Shown here piece after piece: positions 27,227-35,850 of a stretch of 64,000 nt of DNA; within the stretch, counting starts at the first letter, position 1; every line of letters begins with the position of its first letter. The notes beneath the pieces were generated by a model. It was not told the DNA's origin. It saw only the letters and a list, made by a program, of their open reading frames with translations, and searched no databases. Source of the stretch: Caballeronia ptereochthonis (lineage in GTDB: Bacteria; Pseudomonadota; Gammaproteobacteria; Burkholderiales; Burkholderiaceae); assembly GCF_001545075.1 (NCBI RefSeq), contig NZ_FCOB02000012.1, positions 62,001 to 126,000 on the forward strand. Direction: 5' to 3'. Position numbers and translations under genes: made by a program.

Positions 27227-27279
27227 GCGATAACTGACCATTGAATTATTTGAATCAGGCTATTTCCTGGAGTTATCGC
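27227..27279. promoter_or_regulatory. inverted repeat between sugar-acid operon and its LysR gene
   Basis: GCGATAACT at 27227-27235 is exactly matched by AGTTATCGC at 27271-27279, with a 35-base AT-rich spacer (TTGAATTATTTGAATCA region). The 143-base gap separates the divergent operon start (27140) and the LysR ATG (27284). The right arm lies 4 bases before that ATG, so binding would block the regulator's own translation start region. Confidence 0.65.
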
Positions 27280-27283
27280 TCGC

Positions 27284-28207
27284 ATGATTGCGCCCGCCGC
27301 GACCATTCGCAAACGCCTGCGCCTGCGTCATCTGCAACTGATGATGGCGCTCTCGGAAACCGAATCGCTACGAAGCGCCGCGGACGAACTCGCGATGACG
27401 CAGCCTGCCGCGACGAAGGCATTGAAGGAACTGGAGGACACCATCGGCGCATCGCTGTTCGTGCGGCATGCGCGCGGGATGGAGCCGACCATCTACGGCG
27501 AGGCCGTGATGCGCTATGCGCGCGTGGTGTTCGAGGATCTCGATGAGTTGCGCGAGGAATTGGCGGCGATCGAGGCAGGCGATATCGGCAAGGTGCGCAT
27601 TGGCGCGGTGATGGCGCCGGCGCCGGACCTGCTGACGAAGGTGATCGTGCAGTTGAAGGAGGCGCATCCGCGCCTGCAGATCGGCGTGCAGATCGATACG
27701 AGCGATGTGCTCGTGCAGGCGTTGCAGCAGGATCAGCTGGATATCGTTGTGGGGCGCATTCCGTATGGGTTTCCGGCGCTGGATCTGACTTTCGAGACGC
27801 TTTCGGAGGAGGCGTTGGCGATCGTTGCGCGGCCGGATCATCCCGCTGTCGGGGTGGCGGCCAAGCCGAAGCTCGTCGATCTGGCGAAGTATCCGTGGAT
27901 CGTGCAGCCGCATCCGAGCCCGATGCGGCAGATCATCGACCAGACGTTTCGTGAATCGCGGGTGGCGCCGCCGGTGAGTACCGTCGAGACTTCTTCGATT
28001 CTCACGACGTTGTCGTTGTTGCGTGATTCGGACATGCTGGCGGTACTGCCGAGTTCCGTCGCGGATTATTATTCGGCGCTTGATACGGTTGCTTCCTTGG
28101 CTACCCCGTTGAGGGGGCGGCTTGCGCCTTATGGGTTGATTTTTAGGAAGAACAGGAGGATTAGTCCGGCGACGCAGCTTGTGATTGATGCTATTCGGGG
28201 GGCTTGA
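27284..28207 (+). CDS. LysR family transcriptional regulator, GbpR-like
   Basis: A 307-residue LysR protein of the GbpR-like group that often controls sugar and sugar-acid operons. The helix-turn-helix reads SLRSAADELAMTQPAATKAL and the wing GMEPTIYGEAV. The effector domain begins KVRIGAVMAPAPDLLTKVI and has DIVVGRIPYGFPALDL. It is divergent from the sugar-acid dehydratase operon across a 143-base region with a 9-bp inverted repeat, so it is the likely local regulator. Codon use becomes less GC-rich in the last 50 codons, as does the following intergenic DNA. Confidence 0.9.
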   Translation: MIAPAATIRKRLRLRHLQLMMALSETESLRSAADELAMTQPAATKALKELEDTIGASLFVRHARGMEPTIYGEAVMRYARVVFEDLDELREELAAIEAGDIGKVRIGAVMAPAPDLLTKVIVQLKEAHPRLQIGVQIDTSDVLVQALQQDQLDIVVGRIPYGFPALDLTFETLSEEALAIVARPDHPAVGVAAKPKLVDLAKYPWIVQPHPSPMRQIIDQTFRESRVAPPVSTVETSSILTTLSLLRDSDMLAVLPSSVADYYSALDTVASLATPLRGRLAPYGLIFRKNRRISPATQLVIDAIRGA

Positions 28208-28253
28208 GGGGTTGTTGTTCGCTTGTTCTTTCGCCGGATCCCGTAGTCGTGTC

Positions 28254-28299
28254 GGTCTATTAGCACTGCCGCCCCGCACAGGGGCAGTGCTAATAGACC
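28254..28299. terminator. 17-bp perfect hairpin between convergent genes (bidirectional terminator or REP-like)
   Basis: The 17-base arm at 28254-28270 and its exact reverse complement at 28283-28299 flank a 12-base C/G-rich loop. In an alternative fold the loop's CCCC also pairs with GGGG. It lies 46 bases after the LysR stop and 81 bases before the stop of the convergent MFS gene, as expected for a shared terminator. There is no classical T-run on either side. Confidence 0.7.
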
Positions 28300-28347
28300 A
28301 CTAAGAAATCAGGATTTCATGGAAACACAAGCAAGCAACCGAACAAA

Positions 28348-28375
28348 CCCAAACCCAAACCCATACCCAAACCCC
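28348..28375 (-). repeat. tandem CCCAAA-type repeat, G-quadruplex-prone on the minus strand
   Basis: Five C-runs of three or four (28348-28350, 28354-28356, 28360-28362, 28366-28368, 28372-28375) are each separated by exactly three bases (AAA, AAA, ATA, AAA). The minus strand therefore reads GGG-N3 repeated five times, just downstream of the MFS stop codon at 28381. Confidence 0.8.
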
Positions 28376-28380
28376 AAACC

Positions 28381-29697
28381 TCACCTCCCAACCTGCCGCT
28401 CCGCAAGCTTCAACTCCCCACGCATAGCATCATCAGAAACCGAAGACCGGTCGAGCGCGACATCGGGGCGCATAAAAAACGTCATCACGATCCCGATAGC
28501 GAGCAACCCAAGCGAGCCGGCAAACGGCAAGGTCCAGCTCCCAGTCCGGTCAACGACAAACCCAAAAACGATCGGCGAGAAAATCCCCGCAATCGCGGAG
28601 CCAGCATTGACAAGCCCGCTGGCAATCCCGACGTGCTTCGGCGTAATGTCCATCGGCACCGCCCAGATCGGCCCGATAGTCATCTCGAGAAAGAAAAACG
28701 ACAAGCTCATCGACGCCGCCATGACGGGCAGCGACTTCACGAACATCACCGGCGCGAGAAACACCAGCGCGCCGAGAAACGCCACGATGATCATGTTGCG
28801 GCGAGCCGAAACCACACTGCCCGTGCGCTTCAATATGCGATCGGAAATCACGCCGCCCGCCGTATTGCCGACCACGCCCGACAGAAACACACCCGCCGAA
28901 AAGAGCGCAGAGCTCTTCAGATCGAGGCCGCGGCCATGCATGAAGAAACTAGGCAGCCACGTGAAGAAGAGCCAGCCGGTCCAGCCATAGCAGAAGTAGA
29001 CCATCATCGTCGGCCCGATACGCTTGATGAGACGCCCCCAGGGCGTCGGCTCGCGCGTCCTGTCGACGGCGACCTTGTTCTCGGGCGGCAACTCCGCTTC
29101 TTCCTCGGCCGTCATGTGACGATGCCTGCGCGGATTGTCCGCGAAGTACCACGCATACACGACAACCCACACGGCCGTCAGCGCGCCGACCAGAACGAAC
29201 GACGCGCGCCACGAGGCGAACGCGACCAGCAGCGCGATCAAGGGCGGCGTGAGCGCATTGCCCAGGCGCGAGAACGAATGGGTGAGGCCCTGCACGAAAC
29301 CGCGCTTGCTCGCCGGATACCAGTTGACGAGCGCGCGCGCCTGCGCAGGCAGCGCGGCGCCTTCACCGACGCCCAGCAGCATGCGCGCGCAGAACAGCGA
29401 GACGACTCCGCCCGCGAAACCCGTCGCGACCGTCGCGACGATCCAGATCGACGCGCACAGCACGAGCGTGGTCTTCGCGCCGAAGCGGTCGCTGAACCAG
29501 CCGCCGATGACCTGGCAGATGGCGTACGTATAGGCGAACGCGCCGAACACGAGGCCGACGTCCGTGTTGGTGAGATGCAGATCGTCGCGTATCACGCCCG
29601 CGGCGGCGGACAGGTTCACGCGGTCGAGGTACATGATGAACGACATCGCGCACATCAGCGCGAGCACGGAACGGGTGACTCTGGGGCGATGCAGCAT
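28381..29697 (-). CDS. MFS transporter, anion:cation symporter family
   Basis: A 438-residue 12-segment carrier. Helix 1 has MCAMSFIMYLDRVNLSAAAG, the YLDRVN motif of the ACS family (hexuronate, galactonate, tartrate, phthalate and similar anions). Loop 2-3 reads WFSDRFGAKTT and helix 4 ARMLLGVGEGAALPAQARAL. The C-terminal 30 residues are cytoplasmic. It stands alone, with no catabolic partner adjacent, so the substrate is open. It lies 230 bases downstream of the chemoreceptor gene on the same strand, separated by a strong hairpin. A 7-bp inverted repeat, CGGACCG/CGGTCCG (29764-29782), in its upstream region could be an operator. Confidence 0.85.
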   Translation of the reverse strand: MLHRPRVTRSVLALMCAMSFIMYLDRVNLSAAAGVIRDDLHLTNTDVGLVFGAFAYTYAICQVIGGWFSDRFGAKTTLVLCASIWIVATVATGFAGGVVSLFCARMLLGVGEGAALPAQARALVNWYPASKRGFVQGLTHSFSRLGNALTPPLIALLVAFASWRASFVLVGALTAVWVVVYAWYFADNPRRHRHMTAEEEAELPPENKVAVDRTREPTPWGRLIKRIGPTMMVYFCYGWTGWLFFTWLPSFFMHGRGLDLKSSALFSAGVFLSGVVGNTAGGVISDRILKRTGSVVSARRNMIIVAFLGALVFLAPVMFVKSLPVMAASMSLSFFFLEMTIGPIWAVPMDITPKHVGIASGLVNAGSAIAGIFSPIVFGFVVDRTGSWTLPFAGSLGLLAIGIVMTFFMRPDVALDRSSVSDDAMRGELKLAERQVGR

Positions 29698-29864
29698 GTT
29701 CTATGTCTCCTCCGAGGCTTGTTGCGCGCCGGTTCGTTCCTTGCGCGCGCTCTTATTCGAGGACGGACCGCACGTCGGTCCGACGCCCCGCAGTCTCGCG
29801 AAAACAGCGATAGCCGTCTATTGAATTCGCCTCATGAGGTGATTACCGGCGGTTATGGCTTCAG

Positions 29865-29904
29865 AAAAGCACGCGGCTCGCGTCCCGAAGGACCGCGAGC
29901 CGCG
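29865..29904 (-). terminator. terminator after the chemoreceptor gene
   Basis: A long hairpin (29872-29885 with 29890-29904, 14 bp with one bulged C and a CGAA loop) lies 23 bases beyond the chemoreceptor stop. On the minus strand it runs into a four-T tract (29868-29865). Confidence 0.75.
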
Positions 29905-29927
29905 CATCATCAAATCAGGGAATGACT

Positions 29928-31484
29928 TCAGGCCGTGGCGTGCATCGCCTCGTCGTGCAGGCGGAACGTCTCCACCGCCGCGCGCAACGCGCCCGCCTGA
30001 TGTTCCAGCGATTGCGCCGCCGCCGCCGCCTCTTCGACGAGCGCGGCATTCTGCTGCGTCACTTCGTCCATCTGCGTGACGGCGCGCGCGACCTGCTCGA
30101 TGCCGCTGCTCTGCTCTTCGGACGCCGCCGCGATTTCGCCCATGATGTCGGTCACACGCTGCACCGCCGTGCTGATCTCCTTCATCGTGCGGCCCGCTTC
30201 ATCGACGAGCGCGGTGCCCGATTGCACGCGCGCGACCGAGCTGTCGATCAGTTCCTTGATCTCCTTCGCCGCCGCGGAGGAACGTTGCGCGAGCGAGCGC
30301 ACTTCGCCCGCCACGACCGCGAAGCCGCGTCCTTCCTCGCCCGCACGCGCCGCTTCCACCGCCGCGTTCAACGCCAGGATGTTGGTCTGGAACGCGATGC
30401 CTTCGATGATCGTGATGATGTCCGCGATCTTCGCCGAGCTCTGGTTGATGTCGCCCATCGTCGTCACCACCTGCGACACGACGTGGCTGCCCTTGCCCGC
30501 GATTTCCGATGCGTTCGCCGCGAGCATGCTCGCCTGACGCGCATTGTCGGCGTTCTGCTTGACCGTGCCGGTAAGCTCATCCATGCTCGACGCGGTCTCC
30601 TGAAGCGCGGACGCCTGCTGCTCGGTGCGCGAGGAAAGATCCACGTTGCCCGCTGCGATCTGCTTGGTCGCGGACGCAATCGATTCGCTCCCGCCGCGGA
30701 CCGTGCGAACGGTCTCGCTGAGGCTCGCCTGCATCGTCGAAAGTCCGCGCAGCAGCCGGCCCATTTCGTCGTTCGAAGCGACGGTCACGTTGCGGCGCAG
30801 ATCGCCCGCCGCGATGGCGTCGAACTGCGCGAGCGCGGCATCGAGCGGACGCGTGATGCGGCGGCGCAGCGAGAACCACGCATGGAACGCCGCCGCCACG
30901 CCGGCGAGGATCGCGATGATCGAGCCCAGGCGGAACATGTCGAACGTCGCCTGGCCTGCGTCGTATGCGGCCTTCGCCGATTCGAACTGCAGCTTGCGCA
31001 GCGCGACGCCCGTCTTCGCGAACTCGTTGAACGCGGCCTGCATGGCGCTCGCGTCGGCGACGATCTTCGCCTGGTCGCTTGCGCGGACGTCGGCGTAGCC
31101 TTCGTCGATCAGCTTTTGCAGCGCGAGGCGCTGCGCGTTGAACTTGGCCGCGAGCGGCTTTTCGCCGGAATCGTGCGGCAGGCCGGAGTATGTCGTCCAT
31201 GCGTCGTCGGAGGTCTTGCGCATGAGCGCGCCGCGTCCGATGGCGTCCTCGGCCGCGGGCGTGCCCACGTTCAATGCAGCGCGGTCGAAGCTCAGGCGCT
31301 CGCGCGCCATGAACATTTCCGCATTGCCGACCGACACCGCGCTCGGCATTTCATTCGTGAAGAGGTCGTAAGTTACCGCATTGGACCGGCTCATGCCGAT
31401 CAGTCCGACCATGCCGATCATGATCAGTAGCGCGCTCAGAAGCGTCATGGCCAAGGCCAGACGGCCTTTGATTGTCGAAAACAT
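29928..31484 (-). CDS. methyl-accepting chemotaxis protein (Tar-like, four-helix ligand domain)
   Basis: A 518-residue transmembrane chemoreceptor. Segment 1 is [21 protein letters not shown] periplasmic four-helix bundle covers about residues 35-185. Segment 2 follows ([21 protein letters not shown]), then a HAMP domain ([23 protein letters not shown]) and the signalling domain with the conserved hairpin tip ([20 protein letters not shown]). Methylation-type Gln/Glu stretches such as [18 protein letters not shown] are present. No CheR/CheB-docking NWETF-type tail is seen at the C-terminus. It is monocistronic, with a sigma-28-like promoter about 100 bases upstream. The ligand is unknown. Confidence 0.93.
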   Translation of the reverse strand: MFSTIKGRLALAMTLLSALLIMIGMVGLIGMSRSNAVTYDLFTNEMPSAVSVGNAEMFMARERLSFDRAALNVGTPAAEDAIGRGALMRKTSDDAWTTYSGLPHDSGEKPLAAKFNAQRLALQKLIDEGYADVRASDQAKIVADASAMQAAFNEFAKTGVALRKLQFESAKAAYDAGQATFDMFRLGSIIAILAGVAAAFHAWFSLRRRITRPLDAALAQFDAIAAGDLRRNVTVASNDEMGRLLRGLSTMQASLSETVRTVRGGSESIASATKQIAAGNVDLSSRTEQQASALQETASSMDELTGTVKQNADNARQASMLAANASEIAGKGSHVVSQVVTTMGDINQSSAKIADIITIIEGIAFQTNILALNAAVEAARAGEEGRGFAVVAGEVRSLAQRSSAAAKEIKELIDSSVARVQSGTALVDEAGRTMKEISTAVQRVTDIMGEIAAASEEQSSGIEQVARAVTQMDEVTQQNAALVEEAAAAAQSLEHQAGALRAAVETFRLHDEAMHATA

Positions 31485-31582
31485 AGCTCTCTCAAGGTGG
31501 CTGCATCTCGGGGACGCGAGCGCGAACGCGGGCGAGATGCTCCGCCGGCCGCGCGGCCGATGAGGTCATCGGGCCACCTTGT

Positions 31583-31609
31583 ATAACGACAGCGCGGACG
31601 ACGCCTTTA
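31583..31609 (-). promoter_or_regulatory. putative sigma-28 (FliA) promoter for the chemoreceptor gene
   Basis: On the minus strand TAAA (31609-31606) is followed after exactly 15 bases by GTCGTTAT (31590-31583), compared with the consensus TAAA-N15-GCCGATAA (5 of 8 in the -10). It lies about 100 bases before the start codon at 31484, as is usual for flagellar-regulon chemoreceptors. Confidence 0.5.
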
Positions 31610-31727
31610 GGGAGCAATTAAAACGGAAGGAAACGTTTGCTGACCGGGTTCTCCTCGTTTTGACGGGATGCGCGACGAAAACGGTCCTGCCCGGCGCATG
31701 TCGCGCTGAAGCTTTCAGCGATGTAAT

Positions 31728-32702
31728 TCAGGGAAAGCGCGGCGCGCGCGGACGTTGCCGCACGAAAACGGCAAGAAGCGCACGCGCGATCAGGGCAAGG
31801 TGATAGTAGAACCGCGGGCTGAGCCCGTAAGCATAGGCATCGGGACGATCGAGCGCGACGCGCAGCGCCGCGAGCGGCGCATCGTGCCTCGCGTGCAGCG
31901 ACACGACGATCGGCGCGAGCCTCCGCAATGCGGTTCTGCGCGCCGCTTCGAGCGATGCATCGAGCGATAGTCCCAGCACGAACGAATAGGCGGTGAAGGC
32001 GGCGGCAAACGGCGACACACGCGTGCTCCTCGATATGGAGACCGGCGTCCTGCGGTAGTAAGACACATACTCGTGCAGGTAATGGACGTGCGATGCCGCG
32101 AGACACAGCTCGACGCCGAACACGAAGTCGCAGCACGCACCGGCGTCCTCGTGATAGCCCACGCGCCTCACCAAGGCCGCGAGCGCCAGCCATCCGTTGT
32201 TGGGGAACATCTGCACGAGGCCGGTTCTTCCGGGACTCGCTTGCATGCCTTGCGCGCGCCGCTTGCGATGAAACGCGGCATTGAGCGCCGCGCTTCTTCG
32301 CACATCGACCCGGCCCGAAGCATCGACTTCGTATTGATCGCCGAACGCGACTTCGAGATGCGGATACCTCTGCCAGAGCGCGGCGAGTCGGGCGACGCCT
32401 TCCAGCACGAGGTAGTCGTCGTCGTGAATCAGCATGAAGAGCGCGCCCGACGCGCGCTCGAAGAGACTCGCGACGTTGCGCGCCTGACCGAGCGGCGGCT
32501 CGTTGCGCACGTAGCGAATGCGCGCATCGTGGGCATAGCGTGCGGCGATCAGTTGCTGAGTGAGGTCGTCGCGCGAATCGTCGCCAATGAGGATCTCGAT
32601 GTGCGGATACGTCTGCGCGAGACACGAATCGAGGCATTCGACGATCAACTCGGGCCGATCGCAGGTCGGCAGGCAAATGGAGACCATCGGTGCGCTCGTC
32701 AT
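31728..32702 (-). CDS. family 2 glycosyltransferase
   Basis: A 324-residue GT-A fold enzyme. The N-terminal strand MVSICLPTCDRPELIVECLD binds the nucleotide, EILIGDDSRDD supplies the first acidic pair, and MLIHDDDYLVLEGV is the metal-binding DxD-type motif. Residues 220-300 have several hydrophobic helices but no clear membrane span. It would transfer a sugar to a surface glycan or lipid. It has no neighbouring polysaccharide genes, so the acceptor is unknown. Its upstream region (32703-32892) is the most AT-rich stretch nearby, with runs of A around 32800-32840, and probably holds its promoter. Confidence 0.85.
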   Translation of the reverse strand: MTSAPMVSICLPTCDRPELIVECLDSCLAQTYPHIEILIGDDSRDDLTQQLIAARYAHDARIRYVRNEPPLGQARNVASLFERASGALFMLIHDDDYLVLEGVARLAALWQRYPHLEVAFGDQYEVDASGRVDVRRSAALNAAFHRKRRAQGMQASPGRTGLVQMFPNNGWLALAALVRRVGYHEDAGACCDFVFGVELCLAASHVHYLHEYVSYYRRTPVSISRSTRVSPFAAAFTAYSFVLGLSLDASLEAARRTALRRLAPIVVSLHARHDAPLAALRVALDRPDAYAYGLSPRFYYHLALIARALLAVFVRQRPRAPRFP

Positions 32703-32892
32703 GTCTTCCTCTCGCTTTGTTCCTTGTCGTGGCGCTCTTGTTCGGCAGACGCTTTACATTGCGAAATGTCACGCGGATTTCAGCAAGGTAGAAGAAAGAC
32801 GAAGAAAAATAATCGGAAAAAATTGAGTAAAAAATACGGCGTTGCAAGCGCGGCGTGTTTGCGTTCAGGCAAAAAATTCGACGTATGCGGTG

Positions 32893-33708
32893 CTAGTGGA
32901 GCATCGCAGCGTGCACGATCATCGCGCAGCCCAGCATGACGAGAACGCCGCCGATGCCTCGCGCAACGGTTCGATGGGAACGCGCGAGCCGCTCGGCCGT
33001 GATCGCGACGGTCACGAGCGTCATCGCGCGCAGGTCCATGACGCCGAAGACGAAGAGCGTCGCGGTCAATCCCGCGCAGCAACGCGCGCAATGAAAACCA
33101 TGCCGCGAGCCCGCGACGCACGAGGCGCGCAGGTCGTCGCGCAAGACGACATGCCGAACGACGGCTTCGCGGCAGCACGCCAGCCACTCGACCTTCCATG
33201 CGGAGAACTGCAGCGCGCCCGCCAGCAGAACAACGGCGCCGCCCATGAACGGAACGGCGCGCGCGATCGCGGGCATCCGCATCGCGAGTTCGGCGAACAC
33301 CGCGCCGAGAACAAACGATGCAATGCCGAATGCGGTCCATACACAGACATAACCCGCCGCCATGGCCGACGAATGCCGGGCGACGCGCCGCGTGCCCGCA
33401 CGCCTGAGCGTCTCGCGATGGCGCCACATGAGCGGTGCGAAGGAAGGCAGCATCATCGTTGTCATCATCGCGATCCACATGGCGACGAACGATGCCGCCG
33501 CGCGCAGCCAAGTGCGCCCGCACATGGGCGTCCATGTCGGCGAGAGCATCCAGCCGCCCGGCATCGGCAGCTCGTGCATCGACGACATCGACACGTGCAT
33601 GGCGCAGGTCACAAGCATGCTCGCGATGAATACGAGCGCTGCAATGGCAATGAAGCGGCGCAAGGCTTGCTCGTTCTCTCGTCCGGCGGTAATGGTCAGC
33701 GCATTCAT
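32893..33708 (-). CDS. DUF2182 integral membrane protein
   Basis: A 271-residue membrane protein with about six to seven hydrophobic segments. It matches the DUF2182 pattern: WTPMCGRTWLRAAASFVAMWIAMMTTMMLPSFAPLMWR early on and CCAGLTATLFVFGVMDLRAMTLVTVAITAERL near the end, with Met- and Cys-rich helices. The family is called a predicted metal-binding membrane protein and has no settled function. The ATG at 33708 fits the hydrophobic start. The frame remains open far upstream over the divergent gene, which is a high-GC artefact. It is divergent from the TPR/HTH gene at 33808. Confidence 0.82.
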   Translation of the reverse strand: MNALTITAGRENEQALRRFIAIAALVFIASMLVTCAMHVSMSSMHELPMPGGWMLSPTWTPMCGRTWLRAAASFVAMWIAMMTTMMLPSFAPLMWRHRETLRRAGTRRVARHSSAMAAGYVCVWTAFGIASFVLGAVFAELAMRMPAIARAVPFMGGAVVLLAGALQFSAWKVEWLACCREAVVRHVVLRDDLRASCVAGSRHGFHCARCCAGLTATLFVFGVMDLRAMTLVTVAITAERLARSHRTVARGIGGVLVMLGCAMIVHAAMLH

Positions 33709-33807
33709 GATGCCGTTCCGTTGCGGCCACGCGGCGCGCGGTGAGTACGGTGTTAGATTAGTTGCGGACATCCACCGGAGAGGAGTGACAAGTGTGTCGG
33801 GATTCGC

Positions 33808-35028
33808 ATGGATTCGCTGATCACGGCGGCGGCGCGCGCGCTCGCGGCGGGTGATCCGCTCGGCGCGCTGAACCGCATCGCGCTGCGCGAGGACGCGAGT
33901 GCGCTCGCATTGCGCGGCATCGCGATGGCGCAGCTGGGCGACTTCGCGCGTGCGCGGGCGCTCGTGAAGAGCGCGGCGCGGGCGTTCGGCACGAAGGAGG
34001 CGCTCGCGCGCTCGCGTTGCATCGTCGCGGAAGCGGAGATCGCGCTGGCATCGCGCGATCTCGCGTGGCCGGCCAGATCGCTCGATCACGCGCGCGCGAT
34101 CCTCGCGGCGCACGGCGATCACGTGAACGCCGCGCACGCGCGCTATCTCGAAGTGCGGCGCGCGCTTCTGATCGGACGTCTCGACGATGCCGAGCGCATG
34201 CTCTCGACGCTGAATCCCGAACGGCTTCCGCCCGCATCGCGGGCCGCGCACGAACTCATCGCGGCGGGTATCGCGATGCGGCGGCTTCAGACGCAGGCGG
34301 CGCGCGCCGCGCTCGTCCGCGCAGAGGGCGCGGCGCGGCAAGCAGGCATTCCCGCGCTCGCCGCGGAGGTCGAGAGCGCATGGCGCATCCTCAGCACGCC
34401 CGCGGCGCGCCTCATTGCTCGGGGCGAAGAACGGCTCCTGCTGCTCGACGAAGTGGAGGCGCTCCTCGCGTCGGACGTCTTCGTCGTCGATGCCTGCCGT
34501 CTCTGCGTGCGCGAAGCGGGCGCATCGGTCTCGCTGGCCACGCGCCCCGTGCTCTTCACGCTCGCGCGCATGCTCGCGCAGGCATGGCCCGGCGACGCGC
34601 CGCGCGACGCGCTCATCGCGCGGGCGTTTCGCATCAGGCAGGCCGACGAGACGCATCGCGCGCGGCTGCGGGTCGAGATGGGCAGGCTGCGCACGCTGCT
34701 GCGGCCGCACGCCGGCATCGACGCGACGCCGCGCGGCTTCGCGATGAAGCCGCTTCATGCGCGCGAGGTCGCCGTGCTCGCGCTGCCGGTCGAGGACGAA
34801 CATGCGCCGCTGCTCGCATTTCTGGCCGATGGCGAATCGTGGTCGAGCTCCGCGCTCGCCATGGCGCTCGGCGCGAGCCAGCGCACCGTGCAGCGTTCGC
34901 TCGACTCGCTCGCCGCAAGCGGCAAGGTGCAATCGTTCGGGCGCGGCCGCGCGCGCCGCTGGACGACCCCGCCCATGCCCGGATTCACGACGGCCTTGTT
35001 ACTCCCCGTCGAGCTCGCGAGCGACTAG
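33808..35028 (+). CDS. TPR-like helical protein with C-terminal helix-turn-helix, putative regulator
   Basis: A 406-residue Ala/Arg-rich soluble protein. Residues 1-220 are helical repeats of TPR style (ALRGIAMAQLGDFARARALV, AHARYLEVRRALLIGRLDDA). Residues 265-315 (FRIRQADETHRARLRVEMGRLRTLLRP, ATPRGFAMKP) resemble a winged helix of the OmpR/SARP style. The last 60 residues form a clear helix-turn-helix (SSALAMALGASQRTVQRSLDSLAASG with wing GRGRARRW). Such genes recur beside a beta-propeller protein like that at 35074 (45 bases on), which may be its partner or target. No receiver domain is present. Function is not established. Confidence 0.75.
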   Translation: MDSLITAAARALAAGDPLGALNRIALREDASALALRGIAMAQLGDFARARALVKSAARAFGTKEALARSRCIVAEAEIALASRDLAWPARSLDHARAILAAHGDHVNAAHARYLEVRRALLIGRLDDAERMLSTLNPERLPPASRAAHELIAAGIAMRRLQTQAARAALVRAEGAARQAGIPALAAEVESAWRILSTPAARLIARGEERLLLLDEVEALLASDVFVVDACRLCVREAGASVSLATRPVLFTLARMLAQAWPGDAPRDALIARAFRIRQADETHRARLRVEMGRLRTLLRPHAGIDATPRGFAMKPLHAREVAVLALPVEDEHAPLLAFLADGESWSSSALAMALGASQRTVQRSLDSLAASGKVQSFGRGRARRWTTPPMPGFTTALLLPVELASD

Positions 35029-35073
35029 CATGGAGGCTCGATCAACGAAGCAGACGATCCGGAGGACATCGAC

Positions 35074-35712
35074 ATGAAACGCGCGAAGGCGGAAATCATT
35101 CGCGAATACGGGCCTTTTCCGGATATCGAAGGGGTGCACGGCGTCACGTACGACGGCGAGCACGTGTGGTTCGCCGCCGGCGATACGCTCAACGCCTTCG
35201 ACCCGGAAAGCGGCGAGAAGACGCGCTCGCTCGATGTCCCCGCGCATGCGGGCACGGCCTTCGACGGCGAGCACCTGTTCCAGATCGCCGAGGACCGCAT
35301 CCAGAAGATCGATCCGAAGACGGGCCGCGTGCTCGCGACGATTCCCGCGCCGGGCGGCGGCGCGGATTCGGGCCTTGCATGGGCCGAAGGCACGCTCTGG
35401 GTCGGGCAGTATCAGGCGCGCAAGATCCATCAGGTCGATCCGCAGAACGGCGCGATTCTGCGCACGATCGAATCGAACCGCTTCGTCACGGGCGTGACGT
35501 GGGCCGACGGCGAACTGTGGCACGCGACCTGGGAAGGCGACGAAAGCGAGTTGCGGCGCATCGATCCGCAGTCGGGCGAGGTCATGGAGCGGCTGGAGAT
35601 GCCCGAGGGCGCGGGTGTATCAGGGCTCGAAGCGGACGGCAAGGATCGCTTCTATTGCGGCGGCGGCCGAACCGGCAAGGTGAGGGCCGTGCGCAGACCC
35701 AAGCGCGGTTGA
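35074..35712 (+). CDS. small beta-propeller protein (streptogramin lyase/glutamine-cyclotransferase-like fold)
   Basis: A 212-residue protein made of five to six four-stranded repeats, each with a pattern such as GVTYDGEHVWFAAGDTLNAFDP, GLAWAEGTLWVGQYQARKIHQVDP or GVTWADGELWHATWEGDESELRRIDP. These are typical of Vgb, YncE or glutaminyl cyclotransferase-like propellers. There is no signal peptide, so it is cytosolic. Only about half of a full-length propeller is present, which suggests a small or dimeric propeller. It lies 45 bases after the TPR/HTH gene with a CGGAGGACAT ribosome-binding site and is probably co-transcribed. The substrate is unknown. Confidence 0.78.
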   Translation: MKRAKAEIIREYGPFPDIEGVHGVTYDGEHVWFAAGDTLNAFDPESGEKTRSLDVPAHAGTAFDGEHLFQIAEDRIQKIDPKTGRVLATIPAPGGGADSGLAWAEGTLWVGQYQARKIHQVDPQNGAILRTIESNRFVTGVTWADGELWHATWEGDESELRRIDPQSGEVMERLEMPEGAGVSGLEADGKDRFYCGGGRTGKVRAVRRPKRG

Positions 35713-35850
35713 TGCGCATGCTCGCCCCCTGGTGCGATTCGACGCGCCCGGCGGGCTAGCCTCGATTCGGAGATCAATGAACTTGCTCAAGACTTTCCGC
35801 ACCTCGCCGATAAACAACGATTAAGCCATCAGCGAAACAGGGTCAGAGCG

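Noticed and set aside
28321..28380. CRISPR or telomere-like array
   Set aside because: The repeat unit is only six bases and there are no spacers. It is a short C/A-rich tandem.
33709..34932. Upstream extension of the DUF2182 gene to 34932
   Set aside because: It lies across the divergent TPR/HTH gene and has no domain. The membrane protein begins naturally at 33708.
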